Below, one piece after another: positions 15,261-25,200 of a DNA stretch of 64,000 bases (positions within the stretch are counted from its first letter, which is position 1; every line of letters begins with the position of its first letter). The stretch lies in contig CAJUJB010000012.1 of the NCBI GenBank assembly GCA_910586595.1, positions 1 through 64,000 on the forward strand. The letters run 5' to 3'. The stretch comes from an uncultured Muribaculaceae bacterium. Its GTDB lineage: Bacteria; Bacteroidota; Bacteroidia; Bacteroidales; Muribaculaceae. The position numbers were made by a program, and so were the translations under genes. Under the pieces are notes generated by a model. The model made no database searches. It was given only the letters and a program-made list of their open reading frames with translations, and was not told where the DNA came from.

Positions 15261-16460
15261 CTACTTAATGGCGGCCAGTCCGCCCAAGGCCGTCTCTTTA
15301 TACAACGAGGGTATGTCGTGGCCGGTCTGTTTCATTACTTCGACGATGCGGTCAAAGTCTACCGAATGCCGCCCGTCAGAGAAGGCGGCATAAAGATTTG
15401 CATCAAGTGCCCTGGCGGCTGCATACGCGTTGCGCTCGATGCAGGGTATCTGGACAAGTCCGCACACGGGGTCGCAAGTGAGCCCAAGGTGATGCTCAAG
15501 ACCCATTTCTGCCGAATATTCAATTTGGGCCGGAGTACCTCCGAATAATTGTGAGGCGGCTGCGGCTGCCATAGCGCATGCCACGCCTACTTCTCCCTGG
15601 CATCCGACTTCGGCTCCTGAAACAGATGCGTTATACTTCACCACATTTCCGAAGAGTCCGGCAGTGGCCAGTGCGCGTAATATGCGTTTTTCGCTGAATC
15701 CTTTGGAGTGATGAAGATGATATAGCACCGCCGGAACGATGCCGCAAGATCCGCAGGTAGGGGCTGTTACTATTTTGCCGCCGGCGGCATTCTCTTCCGA
15801 TACAGCCAGCGCGTATGCATACACCAGCCCTCGGCTCTTCAGCGACTTGTTGTAGCCCTCTGCGTGCACATAGTAGCTCACAGCCTTGCGCCGCACGCCA
15901 AGGCCGCCCGGAAGTACGCCTTCGGCTTCAATACCGCGTTCGACGGCAGCCTGCATCACCTTCCATACTTCAGCAAGGTAATCCCATATGCCTTCTCCCT
16001 CGCATTGGCCTACGTACTCCCAGTAGCTCGTACCTGTCCGCTCGCATTCTGCCTGTATATCCTTGATCTTGGTCAGCGGGTAGATCGAGGGGCCGCTGCT
16101 GCGTTCCTGTCCTTCTTCTACAATGTCACCGCCACCGACTGAGTACACAGTCCAGGAATCGATCTTTGCATCTTCGGCATCGAAGGCCTCGAAAGTCATT
16201 CCGTTAGTGTGGAAGGGTAGTACTGTCTCCGGTTTCCATACTATTTCTGCAGGAGCGGCAGGGGTCAGCACTTCAAGAATTGCCTGATCGGTAAGGTGAC
16301 CACGGCCGGTTGCTGCAAGTGCGCCGTAGAGGGTCACTTGATACCGGGCGGCCTTCTCTCGGGTGCGGTCGCAGAATATTTTAGCGGCTTGACGAGGCCC
16401 CATGGTATGCGAACTCGATGGCCCGTGGCCTATTTTGAAGAGCTGACGTATTGATTCCAT
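15261..16460 (-). CDS. sdaA: L-serine ammonia-lyase (iron-sulfur type)
   Basis: 399 residues, a fused single-chain L-serine dehydratase that converts serine to pyruvate and ammonia. The N-terminal domain carries the substrate loop GPSSSHTMGP (13-22). The catalytic domain has the 4Fe-4S cysteines in APTCGSCG (Cys236, Cys239), Cys287 and CDPVCG/IPC (Cys329, Cys333, Cys340). Three of these bind the cluster in known enzymes. The enzyme is cytosolic and oxygen-sensitive, fitting an anaerobe. It stands alone; the transporter gene upstream on the same strand is separated from it by a terminator. Confidence 0.95.
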   Translation of the reverse strand: MESIRQLFKIGHGPSSSHTMGPRQAAKIFCDRTREKAARYQVTLYGALAATGRGHLTDQAILEVLTPAAPAEIVWKPETVLPFHTNGMTFEAFDAEDAKIDSWTVYSVGGGDIVEEGQERSSGPSIYPLTKIKDIQAECERTGTSYWEYVGQCEGEGIWDYLAEVWKVMQAAVERGIEAEGVLPGGLGVRRKAVSYYVHAEGYNKSLKSRGLVYAYALAVSEENAAGGKIVTAPTCGSCGIVPAVLYHLHHSKGFSEKRILRALATAGLFGNVVKYNASVSGAEVGCQGEVGVACAMAAAAASQLFGGTPAQIEYSAEMGLEHHLGLTCDPVCGLVQIPCIERNAYAAARALDANLYAAFSDGRHSVDFDRIVEVMKQTGHDIPSLYKETALGGLAAIK

Positions 16461-16476
16461 TTTTATTATTTATTGA

Positions 16477-16510
16477 CGGAGGCAGCCTCTTTGGCAAGAG
16501 CCTGCCTCCG
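16477..16510 (-). terminator. Terminator after the SLC45-like transporter gene
   Basis: CGGAGGCAG (16477-16485) pairs with CTGCCTCCG (16502-16510); an inner CTCTT/AAGAG pairing extends the stem. It lies 26 nt beyond the transporter stop and before the sdaA start. Confidence 0.75.
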
Positions 16511-16535
16511 GGTGTGGGTTATTTATAATATCGGA

Positions 16536-18350
16536 TCAGGCGCTTTTAGACGTCTGTGAGCCGAAAGTTTCTTTTATATTCCATACTGCGATAGCTCCGA
16601 TCAGAAGGAGAACGCCCGAAACCACGAGCATCCCGACTGTGAGGGGGGCGCCGTTTTCGGCTGCGGGGAAGCAGTGCAGGATGGCGCCTCCGCAGAGGGC
16701 TGCAACAATCTGGGGAACTGTTATGGTGCAGTTGAACAAGCCAAGGTATGTGCCGATGTTTCCACCCGAAAGCGCATTGGTGAGTATGGTGAACGGCATT
16801 GACAGCATAGCGGCCCAGGCGCATCCCATGAGGGCATAGCTCACGGCCAGCAGGTATGGATTATGGATGAAGAATACAGAAATGAATCCTACCGCACCGA
16901 TCAACAGACTGAGCGAATATCCCAGCTTGCGGCGGCGGAAGCCCGCAAGTACAATGGCCCAGAGTACGGCTGCAATTGCCTGGATGGCGAAGAGGTTGCC
17001 ATTCCAGTCGCCGGCGTTCTGGTATTGCTCGGTTGCCGGATTGAGCACCGTCTTGTAGTTAAGCTCAATCTCCGCCGGGCTGTTTACGGCAGGAAGGCTT
17101 GATGTCTGTTCAAGCACATACGCTCCGGTGCCTTCGTCGCGCTTGGCTATGTGCGCTAAGGTCAGACTTACCCCCGGTTCAACAAGCGACAGCTGCGATA
17201 CTGCGGTAGCCGCCGAACTTACAGTCACAGGTTTACCATCAATGATAATGGTAGAGCCAGCAGTGGCAATCGTGCCGCCCTCCGGATTCACCTTCTCAAC
17301 GCCGTTGGCGCTTACAGGGCGACCGTTTGCTATGAGGGTATCTCCATCAAGCACCACAGTAGTCGGGCTTGTAAATTCGCCATCTACAGTAATGCCTGCC
17401 AGGGTGAGATGACCATTTTCAATCACCGGGTTTTCGCGGTTGAAAATATATTTGTCGTCATATTTTTTACCGTCGATAGTTACGCCGGTTACTTCTTTTA
17501 CTGATGGAGCATCGAATGCCTGGAGGGCAACTGCGTCGGTAGAATAGGTCCACATATAGAGGAAGGCTGCCCAGCAGAAGAACTGTACCAGACCTACCGT
17601 CCAGAATACTTTAGGAGCCTTTACCAGCAGTTTGAACATATTCTCTTTCGGGCCTTTCTCGTCTTTTCTTTCATCTATGCCGTGGAACTGTGCATATTCG
17701 TGAGGTGGCATTTCCTTCACCTTGGCAAAGGTGTATACGACGCAGAATCCAAGAATAATCGCGCCGATGTAGAATGCCCAGGTCACCGTCGGAGGCACTT
17801 CTCCAGCCGGGGCTGTGTTGCTTAGGAACATTGCCAGCACGAAGGGGGCTATGTAGCCTACAACAGAGCCGGCGTTGCAGAGGAATGATTGTATCGAGTA
17901 GGCGAGGCCTTTCTGTTTCTCGTTCACCATGTCGCCTACAAGCATCTTGAATGGTTGCATCGCCATGTTGATCGATGTGTCGAGGAGCATCAGCATCACC
18001 AAGCCGAAGATGATGGCTTGCGATATACCCAGCCCGAGTGAGCCGGCGTTGGGTAGGAAACACATTACCACAATGGCAACGATGGCTCCTATGAGGAGGT
18101 AGGGCAGACGTCGGCCAAGACGGTTCCATGTGCGGTCGCTGGCACTGCCGACGATAGGTTGCACAATTAGGCCCATGAGAGGCGGAAGGATCCAGAAGTA
18201 GCTCAAGTCGTGCGGATCAGCTCCGATCGTGGAGAAAATGCGGCTTACTTGTGAGCTTTGCAGCGCGTAGGCAATCTGTACACCGAAGAATCCGAAGCTC
18301 AGATTCCAAAGTTTCCAGAAACTTAAATCACGTTGGTCTTTCATTGACAA
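16536..18350 (-). CDS. SLC45/GPH-like MFS sugar transporter with a large inserted loop
   Basis: 604 residues; family members are usually ~450. Helices 1-6 fall within residues 15-210, with the MFS loop motif SDRTWNRLGRRLPY (71-84) typical of sucrose/maltose transporters. After helix 7 (about 250-278) an extra ~155 residues (about 284-440) are inserted before helix 8. The insert holds repeated beta-like phrases with a DG turn: TIDGKK, TVDGEF, VLDGDTL, IIDGKPV. The remaining helices follow from about 452. The insert should face the periplasm. It is in frame, with no sign of frameshift. The substrate is probably a disaccharide or malto-oligosaccharide (inference). ATG at 18344 is an alternative start. 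Confidence 0.85.
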   Translation of the reverse strand: MSMKDQRDLSFWKLWNLSFGFFGVQIAYALQSSQVSRIFSTIGADPHDLSYFWILPPLMGLIVQPIVGSASDRTWNRLGRRLPYLLIGAIVAIVVMCFLPNAGSLGLGISQAIIFGLVMLMLLDTSINMAMQPFKMLVGDMVNEKQKGLAYSIQSFLCNAGSVVGYIAPFVLAMFLSNTAPAGEVPPTVTWAFYIGAIILGFCVVYTFAKVKEMPPHEYAQFHGIDERKDEKGPKENMFKLLVKAPKVFWTVGLVQFFCWAAFLYMWTYSTDAVALQAFDAPSVKEVTGVTIDGKKYDDKYIFNRENPVIENGHLTLAGITVDGEFTSPTTVVLDGDTLIANGRPVSANGVEKVNPEGGTIATAGSTIIIDGKPVTVSSAATAVSQLSLVEPGVSLTLAHIAKRDEGTGAYVLEQTSSLPAVNSPAEIELNYKTVLNPATEQYQNAGDWNGNLFAIQAIAAVLWAIVLAGFRRRKLGYSLSLLIGAVGFISVFFIHNPYLLAVSYALMGCAWAAMLSMPFTILTNALSGGNIGTYLGLFNCTITVPQIVAALCGGAILHCFPAAENGAPLTVGMLVVSGVLLLIGAIAVWNIKETFGSQTSKSA

Positions 18351-18402
18351 AGGTTAACAGGTTATGTAAAGTAGTATGATATATTATTTCTATGATCGTA
18401 GC

Positions 18403-19248
18403 TTAGTGCTTGTCATGGGCTTTGAGCCAATCGATTTCCACATTCCAGATCAGAGGGTCCGGAGTCTCCAGTATCATCGGTATACCATCCAGACGCCGAT
18501 CTGCCATAAGGCACGCAAAGAAATCCGAGCCAAGTGTTCCCTTTCCTATCGACGCATGGCGGTCTATACGGGAGCCGGTAGGTTTCATTGCATCATTGAG
18601 ATGCATCCCTCTGAGATACTTGAATCCTATTACTCGGTCAAATTCTTTCCATGTAGCTTCGTACGCATCGGGCGTGGAGAAGTCATAGCCGGCAGCCGAT
18701 GCATGGCACGTGTCTATGCATACTCCAACGCGACTTTTATCGGCCACTCGGTCGATGATTGCCGCAAGATGTTCAAAGCTGTAGCCGAGATTCGAACCTT
18801 GTCCGGCAGTATTCTCGATTACTGCCGTCACCCCTTCTGTGCGGTCGAGGGCATAGTTGATCGAATCAGCGACTATGCTCAGGCTTTCTTCTTCGCTTAT
18901 CAATTTCAGATGAGCCCCCGGGTGGAAATTTAGCAACTTCACTCCGAGTTGCATGCAGCGCTTGAGTTCGTCTACAAATGTTATGCGCGAGAGATGAAGC
19001 TTACGCGAGTCGGGCGAACCAAGATTGATTACAAATGCAGAGTGGGGCAGTATGCGGTCGGGGCCGTAGCCATATTCCTCGCAGAGCCGTCTGAACTCCT
19101 CTACATCGGCCGGATCATATTGCGGCGTGCTCCAACGTTTGGCATCTATCAGATTGAAAGAGAAGGCGTCAGCGCCTAATGCATGGGCCACCCGGGGAGC
19201 GGTGCTCACCAGGGGCAGCGAAGAAACATGGGCGCCGATATATTTCAT
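18403..19248 (-). CDS. nfo: Endonuclease IV (AP endonuclease)
   Basis: 281 residues, normal length. It cleaves DNA 5' to abasic sites in base excision repair. All nine metal ligands of the TIM-barrel enzyme fall at the same numbers as in E. coli Nfo: His69, His109, Glu145, Asp179, His182, His216, Asp229, His231 and Glu261. Signature phrases include VCIDTCHA and GMHLND. It should be cytosolic and active with three zinc ions. It is a single gene on the minus strand, following the nrdDG genes after a terminator. Confidence 0.96.
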   Translation of the reverse strand: MKYIGAHVSSLPLVSTAPRVAHALGADAFSFNLIDAKRWSTPQYDPADVEEFRRLCEEYGYGPDRILPHSAFVINLGSPDSRKLHLSRITFVDELKRCMQLGVKLLNFHPGAHLKLISEEESLSIVADSINYALDRTEGVTAVIENTAGQGSNLGYSFEHLAAIIDRVADKSRVGVCIDTCHASAAGYDFSTPDAYEATWKEFDRVIGFKYLRGMHLNDAMKPTGSRIDRHASIGKGTLGSDFFACLMADRRLDGIPMILETPDPLIWNVEIDWLKAHDKH

Positions 19249-19336
19249 TTACGCATCTTTAAGTGAAAAATCGTACAAAAATAGTGAATATTTTCCCTAT
19301 AAACAATTTTCCTTTCTTAAAAAGCGTTGAGCAAAA

Positions 19337-19366
19337 TCAATCCGCGCCCTTATAGACGCGGATTGA
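19337..19366 (-). terminator. Terminator after nrdG
   Basis: TCAATCCGCG (19337-19346) pairs perfectly with CGCGGATTGA (19357-19366), 10 nt past the nrdG stop. Confidence 0.8.
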
Positions 19367-19376
19367 CGGGTGATGG

Positions 19377-19838
19377 TTATTTATTCAGTTCGATTAATCT
19401 TTGGTTCGACGAGCCTCTGAAGCGCAGTTCTGGGTCGCGCAGGGCTGCGATATAAGGGCCGTCTACCAGCACGTCGATTAGGCTCAGAAGCTCGAGTTGT
19501 GCCTCACTGCCGTTTGCCTGGAGTTCTTCGTATGTGAAGCCGGTATAGCACCATATGCCAAGACCGCGTTCGCGTATGGCCCGGGCCAGTGGCACTATGG
19601 CTTCTGCCTGGTAGAGCGGGTCGCCTCCGGAAAACGTCACCGGAAAGCCGTTGTAGTCAACCGTCTTCATTATCTCGTCCACGCTCATGTCGTGCCCGGC
19701 TTCGAAATCCCAGGTTTGCATGTTGTGGCAGCCCTCGCATCGATGGGCACAGCCTGCGAAGTAAATCGATGTCCGCAGGCCTGGACCGTCGACAGATGTG
19801 CCCTCTACGATGCGCATTACGCGCATAGGCTTATTCAT
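19377..19838 (-). CDS. nrdG: Anaerobic ribonucleotide reductase activating protein
   Basis: 153 residues. It is a radical SAM enzyme that creates the glycyl radical on NrdD. The 4Fe-4S/SAM motif is CAHRCEGC (Cys30, Cys34, Cys37), and the SAM-binding glycine stretch TFSGGDPLY follows. The length is typical. The start overlaps the nrdD stop by 8 bp, so the activase is made together with its substrate. Cytosolic, strictly anaerobic function. Confidence 0.96.
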   Translation of the reverse strand: MNKPMRVMRIVEGTSVDGPGLRTSIYFAGCAHRCEGCHNMQTWDFEAGHDMSVDEIMKTVDYNGFPVTFSGGDPLYQAEAIVPLARAIRERGLGIWCYTGFTYEELQANGSEAQLELLSLIDVLVDGPYIAALRDPELRFRGSSNQRLIELNK

Positions 19839-22038
19839 GAACTACACGGTCGTTAAGTTCGGCAAGCTTGGCGTTATTCCAGCGGTCGGTGGTGCCGACA
19901 AGGTAGCCGGTGATGCGCTGCAGGCGGTCGATCGCCTTGCTGTGACAGCGGGGGCATTCATGAAGTTCGGCCGAAGCGTCCTCATAGCCGCAATCCATGC
20001 AGCGGTTGCGGTTGTGGTTCACGGAGCAATAGCCTATGTTGTGCTGATCCATGAGGTCGACTATTGCTGCGATGGCGTCGGGGTTGTGGGTCGCGTCGCC
20101 GTCAATCTCAACATAGAAGATGTGACCGCCACCGGTAAGCGCATGGTAGGGCGCCTCGACTTCTGCCTTGTGGCGGGGGCTGCAGTGGTAGTAAACCGGC
20201 ACGTGGTTGGAGTTGGTGTAGTATATTTTATCGGTAATGCCAGGCAGTATGCCGAATGTCTTGCGGTCTTTGCTCGTGAACTTGCCGGAGAGGCCTTCGG
20301 CCGGAGTTGCGAGCACTGAGAAATTGTGCTGGTAACGCTCTGAGAAGTCGTTGACGCGGCTGCGCATGTGGCTCACGATTTTGAGGCCGAGGGCCTGAGC
20401 ATCGTCGCTCTCGCCGTGGTGTTTGCCGGTGAGGGCGATGAGGCATTCTGCAAGCCCGATGAAGCCAACACCCAGTGTTCCCTGGTTGATTACTGGTTCG
20501 ATTGTGCCCTCGGGGTTGAGTTTGTTGCCTCCGTTCCAGAGTTTCGACATAAGAAGAGGGAACTGCTTGACAAGCGCTGTCTTCTGGAAGTCGAAGCGGT
20601 CGCAGAGCTGACGGGCTGTGATTTCGAGTACTTCATCAAGTTTCTTGAAGAAGAGGGCTATACGTTCTTCCTGATCTTGTACGGGCATGCATTCGATGGC
20701 CAGGCGCACAAGATTGATGGTCGTGAACGATAGGTTTCCTCGGCCGACAGATGTCTTCTCTCCGAAGCGGTTCTCGAATACTCGGGTGCGGCAACCCATG
20801 GTGGCTACTTCATATTTATAGCGCTCGGGGTCGTCGGCACGCCATTTCTCATGCTGGTTGAAGGTGGCGTCCAGATTCACGAAGTTGGGGAAGAAACGGC
20901 GTGCGGTCACCTTGCAGGCAAGGCGGTAAAGATCGTAGTTCGGGTCTTCGGGCAAATAGCTCACACCGCGTTTTTTCTTCCATATCTGTATGGGGAAAAT
21001 TGCAGTAGCTCCGTTGCCAACGCCCTCATAGGTGGTGTTGAGCAGTTCGCGGATGATGCATCGTCCTTCGGCTGAGGTGTCGGTGCCGTAGTTAATTGAG
21101 CTGAAGACAACCTGATTGCCGCCGCGGCTGTGGATGGTGTTCATGTTGTGGATAAACGCCTCCATGGCCTGATGTACACGGCTCACTGTGCGGTTGATTG
21201 CGTGCTGCAGATAACGTTCCTTGCCAGTCAATCCGGTCAAGTCTTTTTTAAGATAATCGGGGAAGGTGGCAGTTTTGAGGTCGCTTAGGTCTTCGCCGGA
21301 GAGGGTCTGTAGAGTGTCGATTTCCTCAATGAATGATGTACGTACGAATGGCGCGAGGTAGAAGTCAATTGCAGGGATGGCTTGGCCGCCGTGCATTTCG
21401 TTTTGGGCGGTCTCGAGCGAGATGCAGGCTATGATTGAGGCTGTCTCGATTCGCTTTGCGGGGCGAGACTCGCCATGACCGGCGATGAAGCCGTTTGAAA
21501 GTATGCGGTCAAGAGGATGCTGTACACAGGTGAGACTTTTCGTCGGGTAGTAGTCTTTGTCGTGGATATGTATGTAATTGTGGCGTACGGCCTCGCGTGC
21601 TTCGGCAGAGAGAAGGTAGTCGTCAACGAAGGGCTTGGTGGTCTCGCTGGCAAATTTCATCATCATTCCCGCTGGCGAATCGGTGTTCATGTTGGCATTC
21701 TCGCGGGTGATGTCGTTGTTCTTCGCTTCGATTATTTCGAGGAACATGTCGCGGGTTTTTGCCTTGCGGGCGATGCTGCGCTGGTTGCGGTAGGCTATGT
21801 AGCGGCTGGCAACTTCTTTGCGGGAGCTGTCCATGAGTTCGAGCTCGACACGATCCTGAATCTCTTCTACGGTCATGCGTTCTGAACCTTGCGTGCCGAT
21901 GCGGTCGGCTATTTTTTGGATGAGGCTCTCGTCTTCACCGAGGTCGGTTGTAAGCATTGCCTTGCGGATGGCGGCCTTGATTTTTTCTTCATTGTAACCT
22001 ACGACACGACCGTCGCGCTTAACTACTACCTGTATCAT
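19831..22038 (-). CDS. nrdD: Anaerobic ribonucleoside-triphosphate reductase
   Basis: 735 residues. It reduces ribonucleoside triphosphates to deoxy forms under anaerobiosis. The N-terminal ~90 residues are an ATP-cone (VVKRDGRVVGYNEEKI), the allosteric activity site. The C-terminus has the zinc ribbon CxxC...CxxC (Cys680, Cys683, Cys695, Cys698) and the glycyl radical motif RITGY with Gly711. This is a complete class III enzyme. It has its own strong promoter and is co-transcribed with nrdG. Confidence 0.97.
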   Translation of the reverse strand: MIQVVVKRDGRVVGYNEEKIKAAIRKAMLTTDLGEDESLIQKIADRIGTQGSERMTVEEIQDRVELELMDSSRKEVASRYIAYRNQRSIARKAKTRDMFLEIIEAKNNDITRENANMNTDSPAGMMMKFASETTKPFVDDYLLSAEAREAVRHNYIHIHDKDYYPTKSLTCVQHPLDRILSNGFIAGHGESRPAKRIETASIIACISLETAQNEMHGGQAIPAIDFYLAPFVRTSFIEEIDTLQTLSGEDLSDLKTATFPDYLKKDLTGLTGKERYLQHAINRTVSRVHQAMEAFIHNMNTIHSRGGNQVVFSSINYGTDTSAEGRCIIRELLNTTYEGVGNGATAIFPIQIWKKKRGVSYLPEDPNYDLYRLACKVTARRFFPNFVNLDATFNQHEKWRADDPERYKYEVATMGCRTRVFENRFGEKTSVGRGNLSFTTINLVRLAIECMPVQDQEERIALFFKKLDEVLEITARQLCDRFDFQKTALVKQFPLLMSKLWNGGNKLNPEGTIEPVINQGTLGVGFIGLAECLIALTGKHHGESDDAQALGLKIVSHMRSRVNDFSERYQHNFSVLATPAEGLSGKFTSKDRKTFGILPGITDKIYYTNSNHVPVYYHCSPRHKAEVEAPYHALTGGGHIFYVEIDGDATHNPDAIAAIVDLMDQHNIGYCSVNHNRNRCMDCGYEDASAELHECPRCHSKAIDRLQRITGYLVGTTDRWNNAKLAELNDRVVHE

Positions 22039-22093
22039 TTATGTATGAAGTTGTTATGTGTTTCTGGTGATTATTTGGGCTATTTTGCGGTTG

Positions 22094-22125
22094 CAAAGCT
22101 ATGCAAAAATTGCCAAACTGGCAAA
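22094..22125 (-). promoter_or_regulatory. nrdD promoter
   Basis: On the minus strand TTTG (complement of 22122-22125) and TAGCTTTG (complement of 22094-22101) are spaced by exactly 20 nt. This places transcription start about 50 nt before nrdD. Confidence 0.85.
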
Positions 22126-22140
22126 TTTTACAACAACAAA

Positions 22141-22181
22141 ATTGTCGAAAAGTTTTCACTTTTGGGAAACTTTTCGACAAT
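22141..22181 (-). terminator. Terminator after tamB
   Basis: A 15-bp perfect inverted repeat (ATTGTCGAAAAGTTT, 22141-22155; complement at 22167-22181) with an 11-nt loop, followed on the minus strand by TTTTGTTGTTG. It lies 37 nt past the tamB stop. Confidence 0.8.
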
Positions 22182-22218
22182 CTGTAAATTGTATTTTATT
22201 GATTGATAGGGCAATCAA

Positions 22219-25200
22219 TTATTGTTTTGGAGAACTTTGGTCTTTGATATCTTCGCTATCTTGTTTCTTTTGTGGTCTTAGCTTTCTGAGGAATGATAGA
22301 AATGAGTCGAAGTCGCGTCGGAACATGATGCCGAGGCCTTGTGTGGTCTGTGCGCTGCGGATATAGTAGTTACGGTCGTTGTATCGGTTGTAGGCCTTCA
22401 GGCGCCAAGTACCTCTTTTATTTAAGAGATATTCTATGTCAAAATCGCCGATAAACTGGTTTGAATTGAGGGTCTTGTCGCGGTAGCCGAAGTTGCCGTT
22501 AAAGATAAGACGGTTATTCAGAAGGCGGCTCGAGAGGGCCACATCAACTTCAACGTCTGAGAAGTCGCCGCGGTCACTACGGAGATTCGGTGCTATGCTC
22601 CATTTGTCGCTGAGTTTGCCGAGAAGGTTGCCGAGCTGGCTCGATATGGTCGAAGATGCTACCGAGAATAGCTCACTGCCTTTGGTGGTCGAAGCCATGT
22701 AGTCGGGAGTATAGAAGCGGTTAAGCGCGAGCAGATAGATAATCTGTCGGTTCATCATGTCGGATGTGCTCACAATGCTTCGAACCTTTCGGTAGGTATC
22801 GGATGTCAAGGTCGGGAATTCCAGGTCAAAGTCAATGGAGGGTTGGCGTATGTCTCCTGTCACTTTCATCAATGCGTGCACGGGCACATTGGTTCTCGCA
22901 ATATCCTTATCCTGCAGGAATGATTCATCCAGGTCGGTAAGGTTGGCATTGGTGGCGTAGTAGGCCTCCAGTTTTGTCTTGACGCCGTATGGGTCGCCGT
23001 CGAATTGAATCTCACTGCCTTCCTTTATGGTGAAATCCTTGATTATGATGTCCTGCAGTGTGAATCGGTAACTTCCTTCGGCGAGCGTATATTTACCCCA
23101 TATGTTTAGGTCGTTGTTGCCCGAGGAATAGGCAAGATGAAGGTTGCCGTCGCCGTGGGCTTTGATTTCGTCTCCACCCACGGGATCCATTACCAGAGTC
23201 ATGGCTGCCTCCTTCGTAATGTCGACCCTTATATCCATATTATATTGTGAAGGCGAGTCGGCTAATGTGTTGCCGCGGTTCTTGAATGCCTTCACAGCCT
23301 CGGGTGTGTCGTCGGTAACTTCTTGACGCGTGCGTAGTGAGTCGGGGGTAACGTCGCGGAAGGTTATAAACGAATAATCTTCCGCATCAAGGCGGTCGGA
23401 GAGTACAAATGTGAATGTCGATCGGGGTGCCGTCGACATGGCCACGTTGATATTTACAACTCCCGGATAGCCGGAGATTGAGGCTCCGCCGTTACCGTAG
23501 ATTGTGCCATACCAGTCGGGATTCTCCTTCGCTCCAATGTTGTAGCTCAGGAAGTCGCGTGCCTGGGTGATGTCGAAGCGGAATACGGGCTCATGGAAAC
23601 ATGTGTGCTCAACGCGCCCGTTGAGAAGAGCCGTGTGCCCTTCTGTGTCGCGGATTGTGAGGTTGTTGAGCTCGATCACTCCTGGACGGATATGGACGCT
23701 GTCGGTGGCTATATAGCTCGTGCCGGTGAAATCGACTTTGAGTTTCACATTGTCGGCCATCACATCACCTTCCAGATCTATATCCTTGAATGTGCCGAAG
23801 AGGCGGCAATGGCCGCTTGCGCGTCCGGTTATGGATGAAGTGAAGGCGATCATAAAGGGCTTGAGGAAATCGACAGGGATGCTGTCGGCATAGAAGTCAA
23901 TGTCGAGTGCTTCGTCAAATGGCATAATGTTGCCCTTTATCTTTGACTCTCTACCTTCAAGCCCCGTGATGTCGGCGTCGAGATAGAAAGAACGTGTCGG
24001 GTTATCCCAACCCGCGCGTATATCGGCATCTCCGATTGTGCATCTTTGGTAACCGATGGAGTCGACATGCAGCGCAGGGCAAGCGAAAAATGGCTCGCCG
24101 CCGAGGAGGTCGCGCGCGGTGAACGTACCGGTGGCACGACCGCCTATAAGTGCGTTGTCAATCTGCAGTGTTTCAAAAATGGGTAGAAGGGCAATGTGGT
24201 CGAGGTGTACTTGCAGACTGTCGGTTTCAGCGGCGCCTATAGTGCCGTCAATATCTATGCTTTGAGTGCCGGCATCCAGCCGGAAATTGTCAACATTAAG
24301 CTCCATCGGCGATATGTCGACCGACGATGTCTGTATCTTCCATACCTCGTCGCCGAAGTTAATGGTGCCTGGGTTAAAATCAATTCTGGCGTCTACCGGG
24401 AAAGTTGCGTCGCCTTTCTTGCCCGGTTTTCCACGCAGGAGTGTCGAAAAATCGATAGTGCCATTCAGGGGTATGGCTCGTTCGATTGTCCAGTCTACGT
24501 GGGTGTCTATGCGGTTATTCGCAGTGCGGAGGAGGGTAGAGACTGCCATATCGCCTTTCTTGGTGGGAAATTGGCTGGTGATATATACGCGGCTGTCGGC
24601 AGCTGTGGTGTCCAAAGCCGCGAAAATATCGGTATTTTCGAGAAGCTTGTTGCCCTGACGCAGATATGGGGCACTTACATTTACTGAGGCTCGTCCGTTA
24701 CGGCTATCGATGCGCCCTTCGATGTCAACGTCATAAAGCACATGCACCGGCAACCCGAGGAATTCAGTTACTTCCTGAGAGGGTAGAAGGGTAAAGTCAA
24801 AGGAGAAATCGTTGTTCCTGATCTTCTCCTGGCGTTTATGCTCATGATCGGTGTCGAACAATGCCGGGAGGAAACTGGCCGCCATATCGCGTAATTGTTC
24901 GCCGATTGTAGTGAATGAATATTCACCATGTATCGTTCCGCGGAGAATGTCGGACTCAATTTTCACTGTGGGCTCTGGATCGTTAGGCGCGGCTTCGGCT
25001 TTGAATTTCGACAATTTCAGTCCATGTCCGGCTCGGTCTAACCAGCGGATATCATATACAGCGGCTGTGCCAGCAAGATCGTCAATATCCTTTCCTGAGG
25101 CTGAGACATTCATTTTAGCCGCAAAACGATAGCCTTCATGTTTTTTATCAAAACCGAGTGCGTTGAAGTCTATGCCAGATGCTGTGGCCGTAGCGTTCAG

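Noticed and set aside
24196..24687. 163-residue plus-strand frame inside tamB
   Set aside because: Antisense to the continuous TamB coding region with no independent support.
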